From the NCBI RefSeq assembly GCF_946848805.1, contig NZ_CAMPFU010000004.1:310001-374000 (forward strand): a stretch of 64,000 nucleotides of DNA. The letters are read 5' to 3'. The DNA comes from Deinococcus sp. Marseille-Q6407 (GTDB taxonomy: Bacteria; Deinococcota; Deinococci; Deinococcales; Deinococcaceae). Shown one piece after another: positions 25,528 to 38,344 of the stretch. A program made the position numbers and the translations under genes. Under the pieces are notes generated by a model that did no database searches, was not told the origin of the DNA, and worked only from the letters and a program-made list of their open reading frames with translations. Numbering within the stretch: position 1 is the first letter of the stretch; each line of letters starts with the position of its first letter.

Positions 25528-28413
25528 CTAAATTGGCAAATACTGTACTCCCAGTTCATCATTCATACATACCCTCAATTTCCCCAGATCTCTATAACCC
25601 GCCGTCAGATCCAGGGGCATTACGTCTCGTAACAGCGGGTGCGCTTGCCAGCCCTGGTGCCCACTGCCTAGCCCGTGCGGCCACAGTTCGCCGCGTTCAG
25701 CAGCCGCCACGATTTCCCAGCGCGACACGCTCAGCGAGCGGCGGTAGATGCGCTTGGCCGTCTCCGCATCTCCTTTCTGGAGCGTCTGGTGCTGGGTGAC
25801 GAGTTCCGGCCAGGGCTCCTTTTTGGGTTGCAGGGCTCTGGGCGGCGGGCAGACCACCCATTTTCCATCCTGCTTCATGACCGGAACAATCCGCACGCTT
25901 TTATCACCCAGCCGGGTGCGCGGAATCTCGTCCTCACCGGCCAGCGCGTCGTCGTTCACGCTCTCGGAGTCGGGTTCCTCGGGATGACGGTGCAGGGGCG
26001 TTTGCCAGAACTCGTCGGGGAGGCCGATGTGGGCATATCGGCCCTTCGATTCCAGCCCCTCCTGAACGCTGCGGAGCTTGGCCTCGGCCCGCTCAACGAG
26101 CTTACGGCGCTCGGCGGGAAGGTCCTGCACCGGACAGGGCGAGCCGTACACCTCCTGCACCAGCGGGTCAAGGTCGTCCGGCAGGGTGAGGCTTGTTCGG
26201 CCTGCCAGCGTGTGCCAGGTGCGGTAGAGCAGCGCGGGCGCATAGACACGGCCCCACGCCTCACTTTTCAAGGCCTCGGCGGGCCATTCGTTCAGGCCGG
26301 AGACGTACAGCATGGGTTCGGTGTGCCCGCGCCGGCTCTCCGGTGAGCGCGCGTGTCGGTGGAGCCGCCCGGCCCGCTGAAGCAGCAGGTCTACCGGGGC
26401 GAGATCCGAAATCATCACGTCAGCGTCGAAGTCCAGGCTCTGCTCGGCGACCTGCGTGGCAATCAGGATGAAGCGCTCGGGGCGCTGTCCGTCCTTGCCC
26501 AGGTACTTCAGCACCGCTTTTTCACGGTAGGCTCGCTCGTCGGCAGGATAACGGGCGTGGTAGAGCAATACACCCAGCTTCTGCGCGCCCTTCGGCGCGC
26601 CCGCCGTGCAGGTCTGCGCCGTGACGCCCTGTTCACTGAGCAGCCGCACCACTTCCTTCTGGACCTGTTGCGCTCGCTGCACTGTGTTGACGATGACTGC
26701 CGTGCAGCCGCCGGTCACAGCGAGTTCTACCGCTCGGGCGGCGACGGCGTCAGCACTGCTGTCCAGAGCCCGGAGCGCAATCTGCTGCGCGGGGCGGCTG
26801 CGGTTGCCTTCCGCATCGGTGTCCGGGACGGTGCCCGACGTGACCTCGCCCGCCTGCGTCGCTACCGTCCAGCGCGGGTAGGTTTCGGTGGTCGGAATGT
26901 CGTTTGCGCCCCAAGCGGCCAGCAGTCGGCGGCGGCTCTCGTCCGGCAGGGTGGCCGACATGATGACCACACTGGACCCCAGGGCACGCAGCCAGCTCAC
27001 CAGCGCCGCGATGAGTTCGGACGTGTAGGTGTCGTAAGCGTGAACCTCGTCCAGCACCACCACCCGGTTCCCCAGCCCCCACAACCGCACGAACTGGTGA
27101 GACACGCCCAGAACCCCCAGCAGCGCCTGGTCCACCGTGCCCACACCGAATTCGTCCAGCAGCGCCCGCTTGCGCGAGGTAAACCATTCCTCCACGCGAA
27201 CCGCTTCCACCGAATTATCCCCCGCCGCGTCGGTGTTCGTGCGGTAAAAGATGCGGGTATTTTCCAGCCGCTGCTGGAACGGGTCGTTCAGCAAGGTGCC
27301 GCCGTGTGCGAGCTGGATGCTGACGGACTTTTTGGACCCCTGCCCTCGCAGAAACTCCACCAGCCGCCCGAACATCGCGCTGCCCGTCGCCTGCGTCGGC
27401 AGGGCCACATACAGGCCCCGGTGCTGCGCGGCGTGCTGAAGCTGAAGGTAGGCGTACAGCGCCGCTTCCGTTTTCCCCTCGCCCATCGGGGCTTCGACCA
27501 GCACCAGCGCGGGGCCGCCTACCTGCGCCAGCGCTTCGGCCAGCACGGTTTGCAGCGGGCGGGGCCTGAAGTCGCCCTCGGTGAGGTAGCCGAACACCTC
27601 CTCTAGCGGCGGCAACTCAGGGTGTAGGGGGGCAAAAGCGGGCCAGTGAACCTGTTCCCGCAGCATCTCACGGGCCTGCGCCCTAGCCCTAGCAAAGTAG
27701 GCGGCGGGGTCTACATAAGCGGAAAAGTCCGTCTGCGTGGGTAGGGGAAAGCTACTGCCCAGCCAGTCGGCAAAACTGGTGAGGCCGGCGAGGCGCATGA
27801 AGGCGGGTGCCGAGAGTTCGGCAACGGCAGGCACGGCGGCGTAATCGGCCCCGACCGCCTTGCACACGAGGCGGCAAAGTTCGCGGCGGACTCTTTCCCA
27901 GCCACCTTGACCAACCTGCATGTCAGAGAGGTTTTCCCGGTCAAGGCTTTCCACTCTGAACCCGTGATGGCAGCCCACCGCATCACCCAGCTGCTTGGCA
28001 AGCTTGTGCGGCCACCCCAACTGCCCATTTAGGAAGGCAGGAAGGCAATATTCACTGATCACGCCGTGCGGCGTATAAGGCTCCCGCAGCAACGCGGAAA
28101 ATTCCAGCCGGGTGTCCACTTCTGCTTTGCCCCCCAGCCACTTCACCTGAAACGCCGGACTCGCTTTGCCCAGGTCGTGCAGAGCCACTAGCGCCAGCGT
28201 CCACGCCAGCCCCTGCTCAGCAGGCAGGCCCAGGTCAGCGGCCATCTGCGCCCGGACCTGCAGCGGTTCTAGGTCCAAAATCTCGGCGGCGCAGGCGGCC
28301 ACATTGAGCAGATGTTCCAGCACGCCGAGCTTGACCTCGCCGGTCTGATGCGGGCTTTTGGCCCACAGAGAGCCAGTGATCTGGGTCACAGCGGGCAAGG
28401 CAGAGAGGGTCAT
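25528..28413 (-). CDS. cas3: Type I-E CRISPR helicase-nuclease Cas3
   Basis: Effector nuclease-helicase of 961 residues, recruited by Cascade to degrade foreign DNA. The N-terminal HD nuclease domain has H34, HD at 79-80 ([12 protein letters not shown]), H116 and HH at 149-150. The SF2 helicase has Walker [11 protein letters not shown] (307-316), DEVH at 455-458, SATLPDE, and motif [13 protein letters not shown]-terminal accessory domain completes it. All catalytic residues appear intact. It is transcribed away from cas8e. Its promoter region is now only about 31 bases long before a type B IS, which must alter its expression. Confidence 0.95.
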   Translation of the reverse strand: MTLSALPAVTQITGSLWAKSPHQTGEVKLGVLEHLLNVAACAAEILDLEPLQVRAQMAADLGLPAEQGLAWTLALVALHDLGKASPAFQVKWLGGKAEVDTRLEFSALLREPYTPHGVISEYCLPAFLNGQLGWPHKLAKQLGDAVGCHHGFRVESLDRENLSDMQVGQGGWERVRRELCRLVCKAVGADYAAVPAVAELSAPAFMRLAGLTSFADWLGSSFPLPTQTDFSAYVDPAAYFARARAQAREMLREQVHWPAFAPLHPELPPLEEVFGYLTEGDFRPRPLQTVLAEALAQVGGPALVLVEAPMGEGKTEAALYAYLQLQHAAQHRGLYVALPTQATGSAMFGRLVEFLRGQGSKKSVSIQLAHGGTLLNDPFQQRLENTRIFYRTNTDAAGDNSVEAVRVEEWFTSRKRALLDEFGVGTVDQALLGVLGVSHQFVRLWGLGNRVVVLDEVHAYDTYTSELIAALVSWLRALGSSVVIMSATLPDESRRRLLAAWGANDIPTTETYPRWTVATQAGEVTSGTVPDTDAEGNRSRPAQQIALRALDSSADAVAARAVELAVTGGCTAVIVNTVQRAQQVQKEVVRLLSEQGVTAQTCTAGAPKGAQKLGVLLYHARYPADERAYREKAVLKYLGKDGQRPERFILIATQVAEQSLDFDADVMISDLAPVDLLLQRAGRLHRHARSPESRRGHTEPMLYVSGLNEWPAEALKSEAWGRVYAPALLYRTWHTLAGRTSLTLPDDLDPLVQEVYGSPCPVQDLPAERRKLVERAEAKLRSVQEGLESKGRYAHIGLPDEFWQTPLHRHPEEPDSESVNDDALAGEDEIPRTRLGDKSVRIVPVMKQDGKWVVCPPPRALQPKKEPWPELVTQHQTLQKGDAETAKRIYRRSLSVSRWEIVAAAERGELWPHGLGSGHQGWQAHPLLRDVMPLDLTAGYRDLGKLRVCMNDELGVQYLPI

Positions 28414-28444
28414 GCAGCCAGCATAAGCCGGAGCTGTCGTGAAG

Positions 28445-29650
28445 CTCAGTAGGTGACAACTTCACTTCCAGCCCCTCCTGGTGGGCAAAAAGGCTGGGTC
28501 AACAGGTCTAGGACAGCCATGAACTGTTGTGGTTTCCATCGTAAGGCATCTACGAGATGCTGAGCACCGTACCGCACCAGACTGACCGCTCTACGACCAT
28601 GCTTGAGAATGGGGATGGACTGGGTCTGGTCAAACCAGACCCCCAAGCGCAAACAAAACATCCAGGCCAGTGTCACAAGGCCGAAGAGCCGCTGAAGACG
28701 GCTCCTTTCCGTCATCCCAGTCCGCTCCAGGTCGAAGCCTCGCTTCTTGAAGCTGCTGAAGGTGCACTCGATTGACCAGCGCTGCTTGTACAGCTTCCAG
28801 GTCTTCCGAGCGCTGAAATCTGTGGCAATGATGACGAGGTCACCTGTGGATGACCTCGTCGCGACCACCCGCATGAGTTCGCCAAACACGAACACCTTTT
28901 CGTCGATTTCATGGAAATGACCGTGCTGGACGTGCTTAAACCATTCCTTCCCATTCATGTCGTCCAGCATGTCGCTGTGCCGAATGCGGATCGCCCGCTT
29001 GATGCCTTGACGACGGAGAAAACGGAACCACTCCGCACCGATGAACTCACGGTCAGCCACCAGGCCTTGCCAGCGTTTCGCTGGCAAGACGCGGAGGAGC
29101 TTCAATACCAACCACATACGGGCGTAGGTGTGGCTGTTCCCAGACTCATCAAGAGGAACCCAAATCAGGGGCAGGGTGAAGCCATGAACCACGGCTCCAA
29201 GCACCAGAAAATTGATGGGCGTTTCCCCATGCTCCCAATTGGTGCGGTCCAGACTCAGCAACACCTTCCCCGGTGGAAGATGGACGACGAGCAGAGCGAT
29301 GAAAAAGTCCATGTCCAGCTGCTCATCCCGGAAGGTGCGGTCTGCCCGCCTTTTCTTAGCCTGGGGCATGCTGATACCCGGCATGTGGGCACTCAGGTCG
29401 TGATGATTGATGCTCCTCGCGGCAATCATCGCCAGAAGGACGTCAATCAAGCGCTGAAGGGTGTCAATGCGGAGATGACTGGCGTGCGCTTTGAAGTGCT
29501 GGGTGAGTGCGGTAGCCTGCTGAGCAGCGGATTCTGTTGTTTTCACACTCTCAGAAGACCGCACACAGACGGCCCCATCAAGCTTGATGGGGCCGTCTGT
29601 TGGTTTTTGCCGTCTGGAACGAGGTCAAACTGAAGTTGTCACCTACTGAG
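28445..29650 (-). mobile_element. Type B IS, full copy (1206 bp), with 9-bp duplication
   Basis: Inverted ends CTCAGTAGGTGACAACTTCA are at both termini. The 9-bp target duplication GTCGTGAAG flanks it at 28436-28444 and 29651-29659, as expected for an IS10-like IS4 element. It was inserted between divergent cas3 and cas8e. Confidence 0.95.
28446..29546 (-). CDS. IS4-family DDE transposase (type B IS)
   Basis: Intact transposase of 366 residues from GTG 29546. The catalytic triad fits D100 (LLSLDRTNW), D165 (VADREFIG) and E260 in [18 protein letters not shown], the YREK signature of the IS4 family. The TGA stop overlaps the IS end. It is the only intact type B copy in the window and could supply transposase to others. 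Confidence 0.93.
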   Translation of the reverse strand: MKTTESAAQQATALTQHFKAHASHLRIDTLQRLIDVLLAMIAARSINHHDLSAHMPGISMPQAKKRRADRTFRDEQLDMDFFIALLVVHLPPGKVLLSLDRTNWEHGETPINFLVLGAVVHGFTLPLIWVPLDESGNSHTYARMWLVLKLLRVLPAKRWQGLVADREFIGAEWFRFLRRQGIKRAIRIRHSDMLDDMNGKEWFKHVQHGHFHEIDEKVFVFGELMRVVATRSSTGDLVIIATDFSARKTWKLYKQRWSIECTFSSFKKRGFDLERTGMTERSRLQRLFGLVTLAWMFCLRLGVWFDQTQSIPILKHGRRAVSLVRYGAQHLVDALRWKPQQFMAVLDLLTQPFCPPGGAGSEVVTY

Positions 29651-29661
29651 GTCGTGAAGCT

Positions 29662-29674
29662 ATCACTTTAGGAC
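29662..29674. promoter_or_regulatory. 13-bp motif, degenerate copy near cas8e
   Basis: ATCACTTTAGGAC matches GTCACTTTAGGGT at 11 of 13 bases. Before IS insertion it lay about 33-45 bases upstream of the cas3 start codon. This suggests a control site of the divergent cas promoters, tentatively. Confidence 0.35.
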
Positions 29675-29782
29675 CAGCATAAACGGTGGACTCAAATTAT
29701 CTGAAATCTGCCCTCAACCCTGACAAAATGCGGCACAAGGGGGACATCCCTGCACGACATTCGCCCCAGGAGGTGATGATTT

Positions 29783-31495
29783 CTGGCTACTTTTTCTCTA
29801 CTGGATGAACCCTGGATTCCTGTCTTGAAGGCAGACGGCACGCAAGAAGAAGTATCCCTGCGCAGCACGCTGCTCCAGCCTACGCTGTACCGCCGTATTG
29901 ACGCAGGCCATCCGCTCCACACGGCAGCCCTCTACCGGCTGCATCTGGCAATTTTGCACCGGGCCTTGATGGGGCCAGCAGACGCAGAGCAAGCGGCACA
30001 GTGGTATTTGCACGGCTTTCCGGCAGAAAAACTGGAAGCGTATCTGAACCGCTACGCGGGCCGCTTCGACCTGTTCGGGCCGCAGCCGTTTATGCAAGTG
30101 GCGGACCTAAACCCCGCCGAGGTAGGGGAAAACTTCCGCAGCCACTGGACCCGCCTGAGCACCGAGGAAGGCAGCCCCAACACGACAGCGCTGTTCAACG
30201 TAGAGGCCCGGCCCGGCGGCGACCGCAGCGATACCCTGACCCCAGCGCAGGCGGCGCGGCAACTGCTGGCGCACCAGACATTTGCGTTGGGCGGACTGAT
30301 TAAGCGGTTCACCACGTCGGCTCGGGCGGCCCCGGTCGCCACCGCCGCCCTCTTTTTGGCCGAGGGAAGCGATTTGCAGCAGACGCTGGCGCTGAATCTG
30401 ACACCCTATACGCCGTCCATGCAGGCGAAGGACTTGCCGGTCTGGGAGCAGGAGCCACTCACGGTGGCCGACATTCAGCGCGTCTACGCCGACAAGGGAC
30501 CGCAGGCCCGCCCCGCCCAGGGCTACGCCAGCCGTTACAGCTGGCTCAGCCGCAGTGTGCTACTGCTTCCGGAAGACACACCGGAGGGCCTGTGCGTCCG
30601 CACCATCGGCTTCGGCGCGGGCCTGCCGCTGCAAGGCGCGGGCGAGGGCAGTGGCAGCAATACCGACCCGATGGTCACGCTGCATGAAAGCAGGGACGAA
30701 AAGAGCGAGCCTTACCCCTACAAGCTGCGCCGTGACCGCCTGCTCTGGCGCGACCTGACGGCGCTGCTGCCCGACTCGGCGGCCACGGTCACCGAGGACA
30801 GGAAAGGCAAGGTCAAGACCAAACCCGGACGCGCGCCGGAAGTGCTGCTTCACGCGACGAAAGTGATGGAACTGGCCCACGCACAGGCCCAGCCCGCCGT
30901 AAAGCCGCCTAGTCAGGACGAGGCGGAAGACTGGGACGCCCCCCTTCCCGATGCCCGTGCAAAACATCCGGTCATTCCGGTGCAGGTCTTCGGACAACTC
31001 ACTGACCAGGGCAAAGCATTTGCCATGCGCCAAGAGTCTTACACGCTGCCGCAAACGTTTATCGAGGACTCGGACAAGTTCAGGAATTATCTCAAGCAGT
31101 CGCTGAACGACGCCGGGACAATAGGTGAGGCGCTGCGCCGCTCGGTATTCGTGCTGGCGCAGGAACTGCTCAAAAAGGATGGCGAGCGCAGCCCCGACCC
31201 CGCCGACATCCGCAAGCTGGCCGACCAGATTCCCGCCACAGCGACCTACTGGCAAGCTCTGGAAACGCCTTTCCGCGCTTACCTGCTGGATCTGGACAGC
31301 GACCCGGTGAAAGCCACACTGCGCTGGCAGGCGGCGCTGAGTCGAGCAGCCCTGCGCGGCTGGCAGGTGGCCGAGGAAGCCGCCGGCATGAACGCGATTG
31401 GACTGCGGGCGGTACAAAAGTCGCAGGGGCTGCTGCTGAAAGCGCTGGGAACGCTGCTTAAAGAAGGAGAAAAAGATGACCAGAACACCAGATGA
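29783..31495 (+). CDS. cas8e: Type I-E Cascade large subunit Cas8e (Cse1/CasA)
   Basis: Large subunit of the Cascade complex, which recognises the PAM and recruits Cas3. The N-terminal signature LDEPWIPV begins only a few residues from the chosen start. The in-frame start at 29783 is CTG, 9 bases after AGGAGG, with a stop codon just upstream. A TTG at 29825 would remove the LDEPW motif. The protein has about 570 residues, slightly longer than the E. coli protein. It is first gene of the eight-kilobase cas operon and overlaps cse2 by 20 bases. Confidence 0.9.
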   Translation: MATFSLLDEPWIPVLKADGTQEEVSLRSTLLQPTLYRRIDAGHPLHTAALYRLHLAILHRALMGPADAEQAAQWYLHGFPAEKLEAYLNRYAGRFDLFGPQPFMQVADLNPAEVGENFRSHWTRLSTEEGSPNTTALFNVEARPGGDRSDTLTPAQAARQLLAHQTFALGGLIKRFTTSARAAPVATAALFLAEGSDLQQTLALNLTPYTPSMQAKDLPVWEQEPLTVADIQRVYADKGPQARPAQGYASRYSWLSRSVLLLPEDTPEGLCVRTIGFGAGLPLQGAGEGSGSNTDPMVTLHESRDEKSEPYPYKLRRDRLLWRDLTALLPDSAATVTEDRKGKVKTKPGRAPEVLLHATKVMELAHAQAQPAVKPPSQDEAEDWDAPLPDARAKHPVIPVQVFGQLTDQGKAFAMRQESYTLPQTFIEDSDKFRNYLKQSLNDAGTIGEALRRSVFVLAQELLKKDGERSPDPADIRKLADQIPATATYWQALETPFRAYLLDLDSDPVKATLRWQAALSRAALRGWQVAEEAAGMNAIGLRAVQKSQGLLLKALGTLLKEGEKDDQNTR

Positions 31496-32086
31496 CCGGC
31501 CTGCCCGTTTCGTGCATGAACTGACGAGGCTGGAACGCGGCCCGCTGGCGCAACTCCGGCGCGGGCTGGGCGGTGACGAGCGTAGTGTGTACTGGCTGGA
31601 AGGGCTGTACGCCCGCACCGGCTACGGCGAAGCGCCCAAATACAGCAAGGACGCCCTGCAACTGCTGGCCGGACTGTACGCGCTGAAGCCCCAGGCCCGT
31701 GACGAAGGCGAGGAAACCGACGTTCCAGCAGAAGCCGAAGCCACGGCCAAAGCCGTGAATGCCCCCAGCATCGGCAAACTGATGGGTCGGCTGTATGTCC
31801 TACAAGGCGCACGGCCCAGCACAGAAAAACGTTTCCTGGCTCTGCTGGACACCGACCGCGACGGCCTGAATTACCAGATGCGCCAAGCAGTGATGCTGCT
31901 CTCTACAAAAGACCTCATGCCCGACTGGGTGCGCCTCGCCGACGACCTGCTGCGCTGGGGCGACCCGGTGCGCCGCCGCTGGGCCAGGGACTTTTACACC
32001 GAGATTCACCGCGAAACGCCACAAGACGCCGCTGCCGCCCCCACCGACGAACCCGCTCAAGCCCCCAACCAAGAAGGAGCCAACGC

Positions 32087-32090
<4 letters not shown>
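31476..32090 (+). CDS. cse2: Cascade small subunit Cse2 (CasB/Cas11e)
   Basis: Small alpha-helical Cascade subunit of 204 residues that stabilises crRNA and target strand (two copies per complex in known structures). [20 protein letters not shown] at the N-terminus and [22 protein letters not shown] in the middle are family-like. The C-terminal 25 residues are Ala/Pro/Glu-rich and probably disordered. It overlaps cas8e and cas7e, implying coupled translation. Confidence 0.9.
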
Positions 32091-33241
<1,151 letters not shown>

Positions 33242-33242
33242 T

Positions 33243-33947
33243 GTGGCGACTTTACTCCTGAGACTGGTGGCCCCCATGCAAGCGTGGGGCAGCCGCAGCC
33301 GCTTCGACGACCGCGACACCGAGGCAGAACCAACCCGCAGCGGCATACTGGGCCTCTGTGCGGCGGCGCTAGGGATTGACCGCGCCGAGCCGATTGACGA
33401 CTTGGTCTGCTTGCGCTTTGGCGTACGCGTGGACCGTGAGGGCAGCGCGGGCCGCGACTACCACACCGCGCAGCTGTTTCCCGGCAACCCCAAAACCAAG
33501 ACGGACGTGACCACCCGCTTTTACCTGTCGGACGCGGCCTTCTGGGTGGGGCTGGAAGGTGACGCGGGGGTTCTGGCCCGGTTGTACGCCGCCCTGCAAA
33601 ACCCGCACTGGCCGCTCTCGCTGGGGCGCAAGGCGTTTCAGGCGAGTCTGCCGATTTTCGCAGGGCCACCAGCGGAACTGCCGCTCTGGAACGCGCTGCG
33701 GCAGGCTCCGAGTCTGCGCCGCAAACAGGACGAGGAGCCTTACCGTTTCGTGCTGGACCGGGACGCCCTACCCCCCGAACTCCGCGCCGGGGCGTCCCCC
33801 TCACGGCGGCAGGACGTGCCGGATGGCCCTTTCGTTCACCGCCGCTACCTTTCCCGCGAGGTGCTGGCGCTCACGCAGACGCTGGCACTCGCCACCGACC
33901 CTTTGGTTGGTCGAAACTGGTGCGAGCCAGACGAGGCCAGCGCATGA
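33243..33947 (+). CDS. cas5e: Cascade subunit Cas5e (CasD)
   Basis: RAMP protein of 234 residues binding the 5' handle of crRNA. The start [18 protein letters not shown] with the following [17 protein letters not shown] is the Cas5e signature. GTG 33243, one base after the cas7e stop, was chosen because it puts the signature at residue 4; upstream codons overlap cas7e without similarity. The ATGA overlap with cas6e is at 33944-33947. Confidence 0.92.
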   Translation: MATLLLRLVAPMQAWGSRSRFDDRDTEAEPTRSGILGLCAAALGIDRAEPIDDLVCLRFGVRVDREGSAGRDYHTAQLFPGNPKTKTDVTTRFYLSDAAFWVGLEGDAGVLARLYAALQNPHWPLSLGRKAFQASLPIFAGPPAELPLWNALRQAPSLRRKQDEEPYRFVLDRDALPPELRAGASPSRRQDVPDGPFVHRRYLSREVLALTQTLALATDPLVGRNWCEPDEASA

Positions 33948-34600
33948 GCCTTTACCTTTCCCGCCTCCAGCTCAATCCCCGTGACCGTCAGGCCGCAAAT
34001 GACCTTCGCAGCGCCTACAGCTTGCATCAGACGCTGCGCTGGGCCTTTCCAAATGCGGGCGCCGTGCCTGGTCCCTTCCCCGAAGGTGAGCGCCTCCTCT
34101 GGCGCGACGACGGGCCGCAGGGCATCCTTGTGCAGAGTGTGACCCGCCCCGACTGGGCCGCCATTACCGGGCGTCATCCCGACTATTTTCAGGCCGAGCC
34201 ACACGCCAAGCCGGTTGACCTTTCCGGCTTGCAGAACGGGCAGCAACTCGCTTTCCGGTTGCGGGCCAACGTGACCGTGAACCGTTTCCGCGACGGGCAA
34301 GACAAACAGGCCGACCCCCGCACCAAACGCGAAGCCCTGCGCGGCGCGAAAGAACAAGTGGAGTGGCTAGAACGCCAGGGTGAGCGCGGTGGCTTTTCGG
34401 TCATCGGCACCGACATCGCGCAAAGCGGCAACGTGCGGCTCTACAAGGCGTGGGGTGGAACACCCATGACCCTCTTTGCCGTGACCTTTGAGGGATTGCT
34501 GCGGGTGGAAGACCCCGTCCGACTTCCACAGACCGTTCAGTGCGGCATCGGCAAAGCAAAGGCGCTGGGCTTCGGCCTGCTCAGCCTGGCGCGGGGGTAG
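33944..34600 (+). CDS. cas6e: CRISPR RNA endonuclease Cas6e (CasE)
   Basis: Endonuclease of 218 residues that cuts the repeat hairpin of pre-crRNA and keeps the 3' handle. The catalytic histidine region [11 protein letters not shown] lies near residue 30, and the C-terminal glycine-rich loop [15 protein letters not shown] binds RNA. The predicted substrate stem in the local repeats is TCCCCG-loop-CGGGGA, consistent with it. Confidence 0.92.
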   Translation: MSLYLSRLQLNPRDRQAANDLRSAYSLHQTLRWAFPNAGAVPGPFPEGERLLWRDDGPQGILVQSVTRPDWAAITGRHPDYFQAEPHAKPVDLSGLQNGQQLAFRLRANVTVNRFRDGQDKQADPRTKREALRGAKEQVEWLERQGERGGFSVIGTDIAQSGNVRLYKAWGGTPMTLFAVTFEGLLRVEDPVRLPQTVQCGIGKAKALGFGLLSLARG

Positions 34601-34603
34601 GCC

Positions 34604-35536
34604 GTGACGGACGGCAAATCCATCATCTGGAAGCGGCAGAACCTGCGCGAATTGCCCAAATTCCGGGACGGCACATCTTACCTGTATCTCGAACACACCG
34701 TGCTGGAGCAGAACGACCGCAGTATTCAGGCCTTTCATCCCGAAGGCATGCTGACGATTCCCTGTGCCAGCCTGGGCGTTTTGCTGCTCGGGCCCGGCAG
34801 TAGTGTGTCGCACAGCGCGATGACGGCCCTGTCGCGCACCGGCTGCTCAGTGGTGTGGGTGGGCGAACAGGGCGTGCGCTTCTATGCCGCCGGCATCGGC
34901 GAAGCCAGCAAATCACAGCGGCTGATGCACCAAGCGCGCCTCTGGGCCAACGAAAAGAGCCGCATGCGGATTATCCGCCAGATGTACACCATGCGCTTTC
35001 CCGAAGGGCTGCCGGACGACCTCTCGCTGCAGCAGATTCGCGGGCGCGAGGGGGCACGGGTCAAAGCCCTCTACTCGCGCTACAGCAGTGCCTACGGCGT
35101 GAAATGGGAGGAACGTAAATACAACCGCGCCAACTGGGACGACGCCTCGCCCGTCAACAAGGCCCTCAGCGCCGGGAATACCTGCCTAAATGGGCTGGCG
35201 CACGCTGCGATTCTGAGTTGCGGGTACACGCCCGCGCTCGGTTTCGTCCACACTGGTAAACAATTAAGTCTGGTATATGACATCACCGACCTGTACAAGA
35301 TGGAAATCGTCTCGCCCATCGCTTTTCAGGAGGCAGCAAAGGGCGGCGACGACATCGACCGCCGGGTGCGCCTCGCCCTGCGCGACCACATCCGGCAATC
35401 GCGGCTGCTGGAACGCATGGCGAATGACCTACTGACACTCTTTGACGACGAGCACGAGGATGACCCGCAGGAAGAGGACGTAGGCGACCTCTACGACCCG
35501 GACGGCAACGTACAGGGCGGCAAAAACCATGGCTGA
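34604..35536 (+). CDS. cas1: CRISPR adaptation integrase Cas1
   Basis: Spacer integrase of 310 residues, type I-E subgroup. Metal ligands fit E149 (RGREGARVK), H216 (GFVHTG) and D226 or D229 (YDITDLYK). The GTG start at 34604 is 3 bases after the cas6e stop. The acidic C-terminal tail ([18 protein letters not shown]) is longer than in E. coli. Complete, so the system should be able to acquire spacers. Confidence 0.95.
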   Translation: MTDGKSIIWKRQNLRELPKFRDGTSYLYLEHTVLEQNDRSIQAFHPEGMLTIPCASLGVLLLGPGSSVSHSAMTALSRTGCSVVWVGEQGVRFYAAGIGEASKSQRLMHQARLWANEKSRMRIIRQMYTMRFPEGLPDDLSLQQIRGREGARVKALYSRYSSAYGVKWEERKYNRANWDDASPVNKALSAGNTCLNGLAHAAILSCGYTPALGFVHTGKQLSLVYDITDLYKMEIVSPIAFQEAAKGGDDIDRRVRLALRDHIRQSRLLERMANDLLTLFDDEHEDDPQEEDVGDLYDPDGNVQGGKNHG

Positions 35537-35548
35537 GCGGGTGGACGC

Positions 35549-35887
35549 ATGGTGGTAATGACGCTGGAAAGGGTGCCAGACTCGTTGCGCGGTGAGCTGT
35601 CGCGTTGGCTGATTGAGGTGCAGACCGGCGTGTATGTCGGCGCGGTGAGCGCGACCGTCCGTGACCTGCTATGGGACAAGGTAGTGCAGCACGCCCGCTC
35701 TGGCCGTTGCACCCAACTTTTTCGCAGCAACAACGAACAGGGCTTCGTGATTCGAACACATGGCGAAGCCCAGCGTACCCTGATAGACATAGAAGGCTAC
35801 CAGCTGGTTGCTGTGAAAAATGCCCGCTACAAAGAGCACTTGCCCAAATTTACACCGAAATACGAAGATGAGTGGGAAACATTGTGA
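35549..35887 (+). CDS. cas2: CRISPR adaptation protein Cas2 (type I-E)
   Basis: Cas2e of 112 residues, partner of Cas1 in spacer capture. [20 protein letters not shown] and [19 protein letters not shown] match the E-subtype, which differs from other Cas2 groups. It ends 66 bases before the first CRISPR repeat. Confidence 0.94.
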   Translation: MVVMTLERVPDSLRGELSRWLIEVQTGVYVGAVSATVRDLLWDKVVQHARSGRCTQLFRSNNEQGFVIRTHGEAQRTLIDIEGYQLVAVKNARYKEHLPKFTPKYEDEWETL

Positions 35888-35953
35888 TTTATATCCAATG
35901 CATGCGAAGATACCAGATAGCCTTTTCAGGCCGCGCAGCTTGACAAGAGAAGT
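35888..35953 (+). promoter_or_regulatory. CRISPR leader
   Basis: 66 bases between cas2 and the first repeat, clearly A/T-richer than the surroundings. It is the expected place for the array promoter and new-spacer integration signals. It is short for a type I-E leader, so part of the promoter may lie inside cas2. Confidence 0.6.
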
Positions 35954-38301
35954 GTTTTCCCCGTGCAGGCGGGGATGTCCCGTATGACGGCCTGCCCAGT
36001 GCCACGCCTGAGCAGTTTTCCCCGTGCAGGCGGGGATGTCCCGCCCCAGCCGTTGCCGGAGCCGGAGCCCATTGAGTTTTCCCCGTGCAGGCGGGGATGT
36101 CCCGAGCGGCCAGCTGAGCCATGACGGTGCCGGTGCGTTTTCCCCGTGCAGGCGGGGATGTCCCGAAGGGGCGCGAGTACCGGCAGGCGGTCGCTGAGTT
36201 TTCCCCGTGCAGGCGGGGATGTCCCGCTGAGTAGGCCAGCCTTAACAGTGAACTGTGCGTTTTCCCCGTGCAGGCGGGGATGTCCCGCGACCGGCAGCCG
36301 CCCAGCGGCATGAGGCTGCGTTTTCCCCGTGCAGGCGGGGATGTCCCGGGCGCGGGCCGTCGAGGTGCTGCGCGACCCGGGTTTTCCCCGTGCAGGCGGG
36401 GATGTCCCGTCCACCCGGTAGTGGTTCTTCGCAGGCATCCCGTTTTCCCCGTGCAGGCGGGGATGTCCCGCGGGGAACCACGCTCAAGGAGCGTGAGAAG
36501 CTGTTTTCCCCGTGCAGGCGGGGATGTCCCGCAGCAGCAGCCGGCGCTTGGAATGCACCGCGCGTTTTCCCCGTGCAGGCGGGGATGTCCCGAGCCGCCG
36601 CTCGAGGCCAACCGAGCAACATCGGTTTTCCCCGTGCAGGCGGGGATGTCCCGAGGACGTTGAAACGCGAACCTCTCAGATGGGCGTTTTCCCCGTGCAG
36701 GCGGGGATGTCCCGTTTCCACTCCCCGAAAAACCTCCGGCCACCTTGTTTTCCCCGTGCAGGCGGGGATGTCCCGGCCGCCGTGCAGGGCATCGTGGGCG
36801 GCATGGTGTTTTCCCCGTGCAGGCGGGGATGTCCCGCCACTGCCCCGGCTCGCAAGATGCGGAACATCGTTTTCCCCGTGCAGGCGGGGATGTCCCGTAC
36901 CCAGACAGCACGGACATCTCGAAGGCGCCGTTTTCCCCGTGCAGGCGGGGATGTCCCGAGACCAGTCATCACGTACAGCAGTTTGGAAGAGTTTTCCCCG
37001 TGCAGGCGGGGATGTCCCGACTACTAAACCTGCTATTATTTCTAGGAGTTGGTTTTCCCCGTGCAGGCGGGGATGTCCCGATGAGAATGGTGATATTTAC
37101 ACCCCGACCCCGGTTTTCCCCGTGCAGGCGGGGATGTCCCGCTAGCCCCCACGCAGGCCGCAGCAGCAGCGGCGTTTTCCCCGTGCAGGCGGGGATGTCC
37201 CGACCACGCTGGCGGTGCATCTCGCGGGGCTGTTGTTTTCCCCGTGCAGGCGGGGATGTCCCGGCTGCAGGTGTGGGCGTGGGGATTACCGGGATGTTTT
37301 CCCCGTGCAGGCGGGGATGTCCCGAGATTTCATCTTCATTCTGGACCAATTCAAACGTTTTCCCCGTGCAGGCGGGGATGTCCCGTAGTGTATGTTGGAC
37401 CCGATAGACTAGAGCAGGTTTTCCCCGTGCAGGCGGGGATGTCCCGAGGGCATCTCCTACCGATTTTTCCTCCGCCTCGTTTTCCCCGTGCAGGCGGGGA
37501 TGTCCCCGCGTGAGTGAGCGCGTCGAGCGGCGCCGGGACGTTTTCCCCGTGCAGGCGGGGATGTCCCATCACGGCGGGGGTGATCTCGCGGCCGGTGATC
37601 GTTTTCCCCGTGCAGGCGGGGATGTCCCGCTGTAACGGTTGACAGTCTCGTTGAGGAGCTTGTTTTCCCCGTGCAGGCGGGGATGTCCCGGCGCTGCGGG
37701 CCGCTTTGCTGGAGCTGGCCGAGTTTTCCCCGTGCAGGCGGGGATGTCCCGCGGCACCTGCGCCGCGTCATGGCGATGTACGGGTTTTCCCCGTGCAGGC
37801 GGGGATGTCCCGGACGACAGCCCGGTAGACCTGCAGAAGGAATAGTTTTCCCCGTGCAGGCGGGGATGTCCCGCCCCGGCAGAGGGTGAAATCATCCCCG
37901 ACTTCGTTTTCCCCGTGCAGGCGGGGATGTCCCGCCCTCGCCGCTGCCCTCTGCGCCATTATTGTTGTTTTCCCCGTGCAGGCGGGGATGTCCCGTGCAG
38001 ACCGGCCTGGACGCCGAGCGCACCACCGTTTTCCCCGTGCAGGCGGGGATGTCCCGGATACGGCAGCGCCTACCGGCATGTTGCCCAGGTTTTCCCCGTG
38101 CAGGCGGGGATGTCCCGCAGCTGAACAGTCGTCCACGGTTTCCGGCGGCAGTTTTCCCCGTGCAGGCGGGGATGTCCCGAACAGCCCTCAGCCTGCCCAG
38201 GGCGCCGTGCTGTTTTCCCCGTGCAGGCGGGGATGTCCCGTAGACCAGCAGGCCGCCGCAGAGCTGGAGGCGGTTTTCCCCGTGCAGGCGGGGATGTCCC
38301 G
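35954..38301 (+). CRISPR. Type I-E CRISPR array, 39 repeats and 38 spacers
   Basis: 29-bp repeat beginning GTTTTCCCCGTGCAGG and ending CGGGGATGTCCCG, with a TCCCCG/CGGGGA hairpin stem. Repeats occur every 61 bases from 35954 to 38089, then at 38151, 38212 and 38273. Spacers are 32 bases except 38118-38150, which has 33. Repeats at 37479 and 37540 end in C and A respectively instead of G; the rest I checked are uniform. The orientation matches the upstream cas operon, so 35954 is the newest end. Confidence 0.98.
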
Positions 38302-38344
38302 CCCTGTCGAGACCGACAAGCCCTGATTGCCCAGTTACGTTAGA

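Noticed and set aside
38302..38344. Possible extra spacer and degenerate repeat after the last CRISPR repeat.
   Set aside because: A GTT falls at the right distance (38334) but the following bases do not resemble the repeat before the IS begins.
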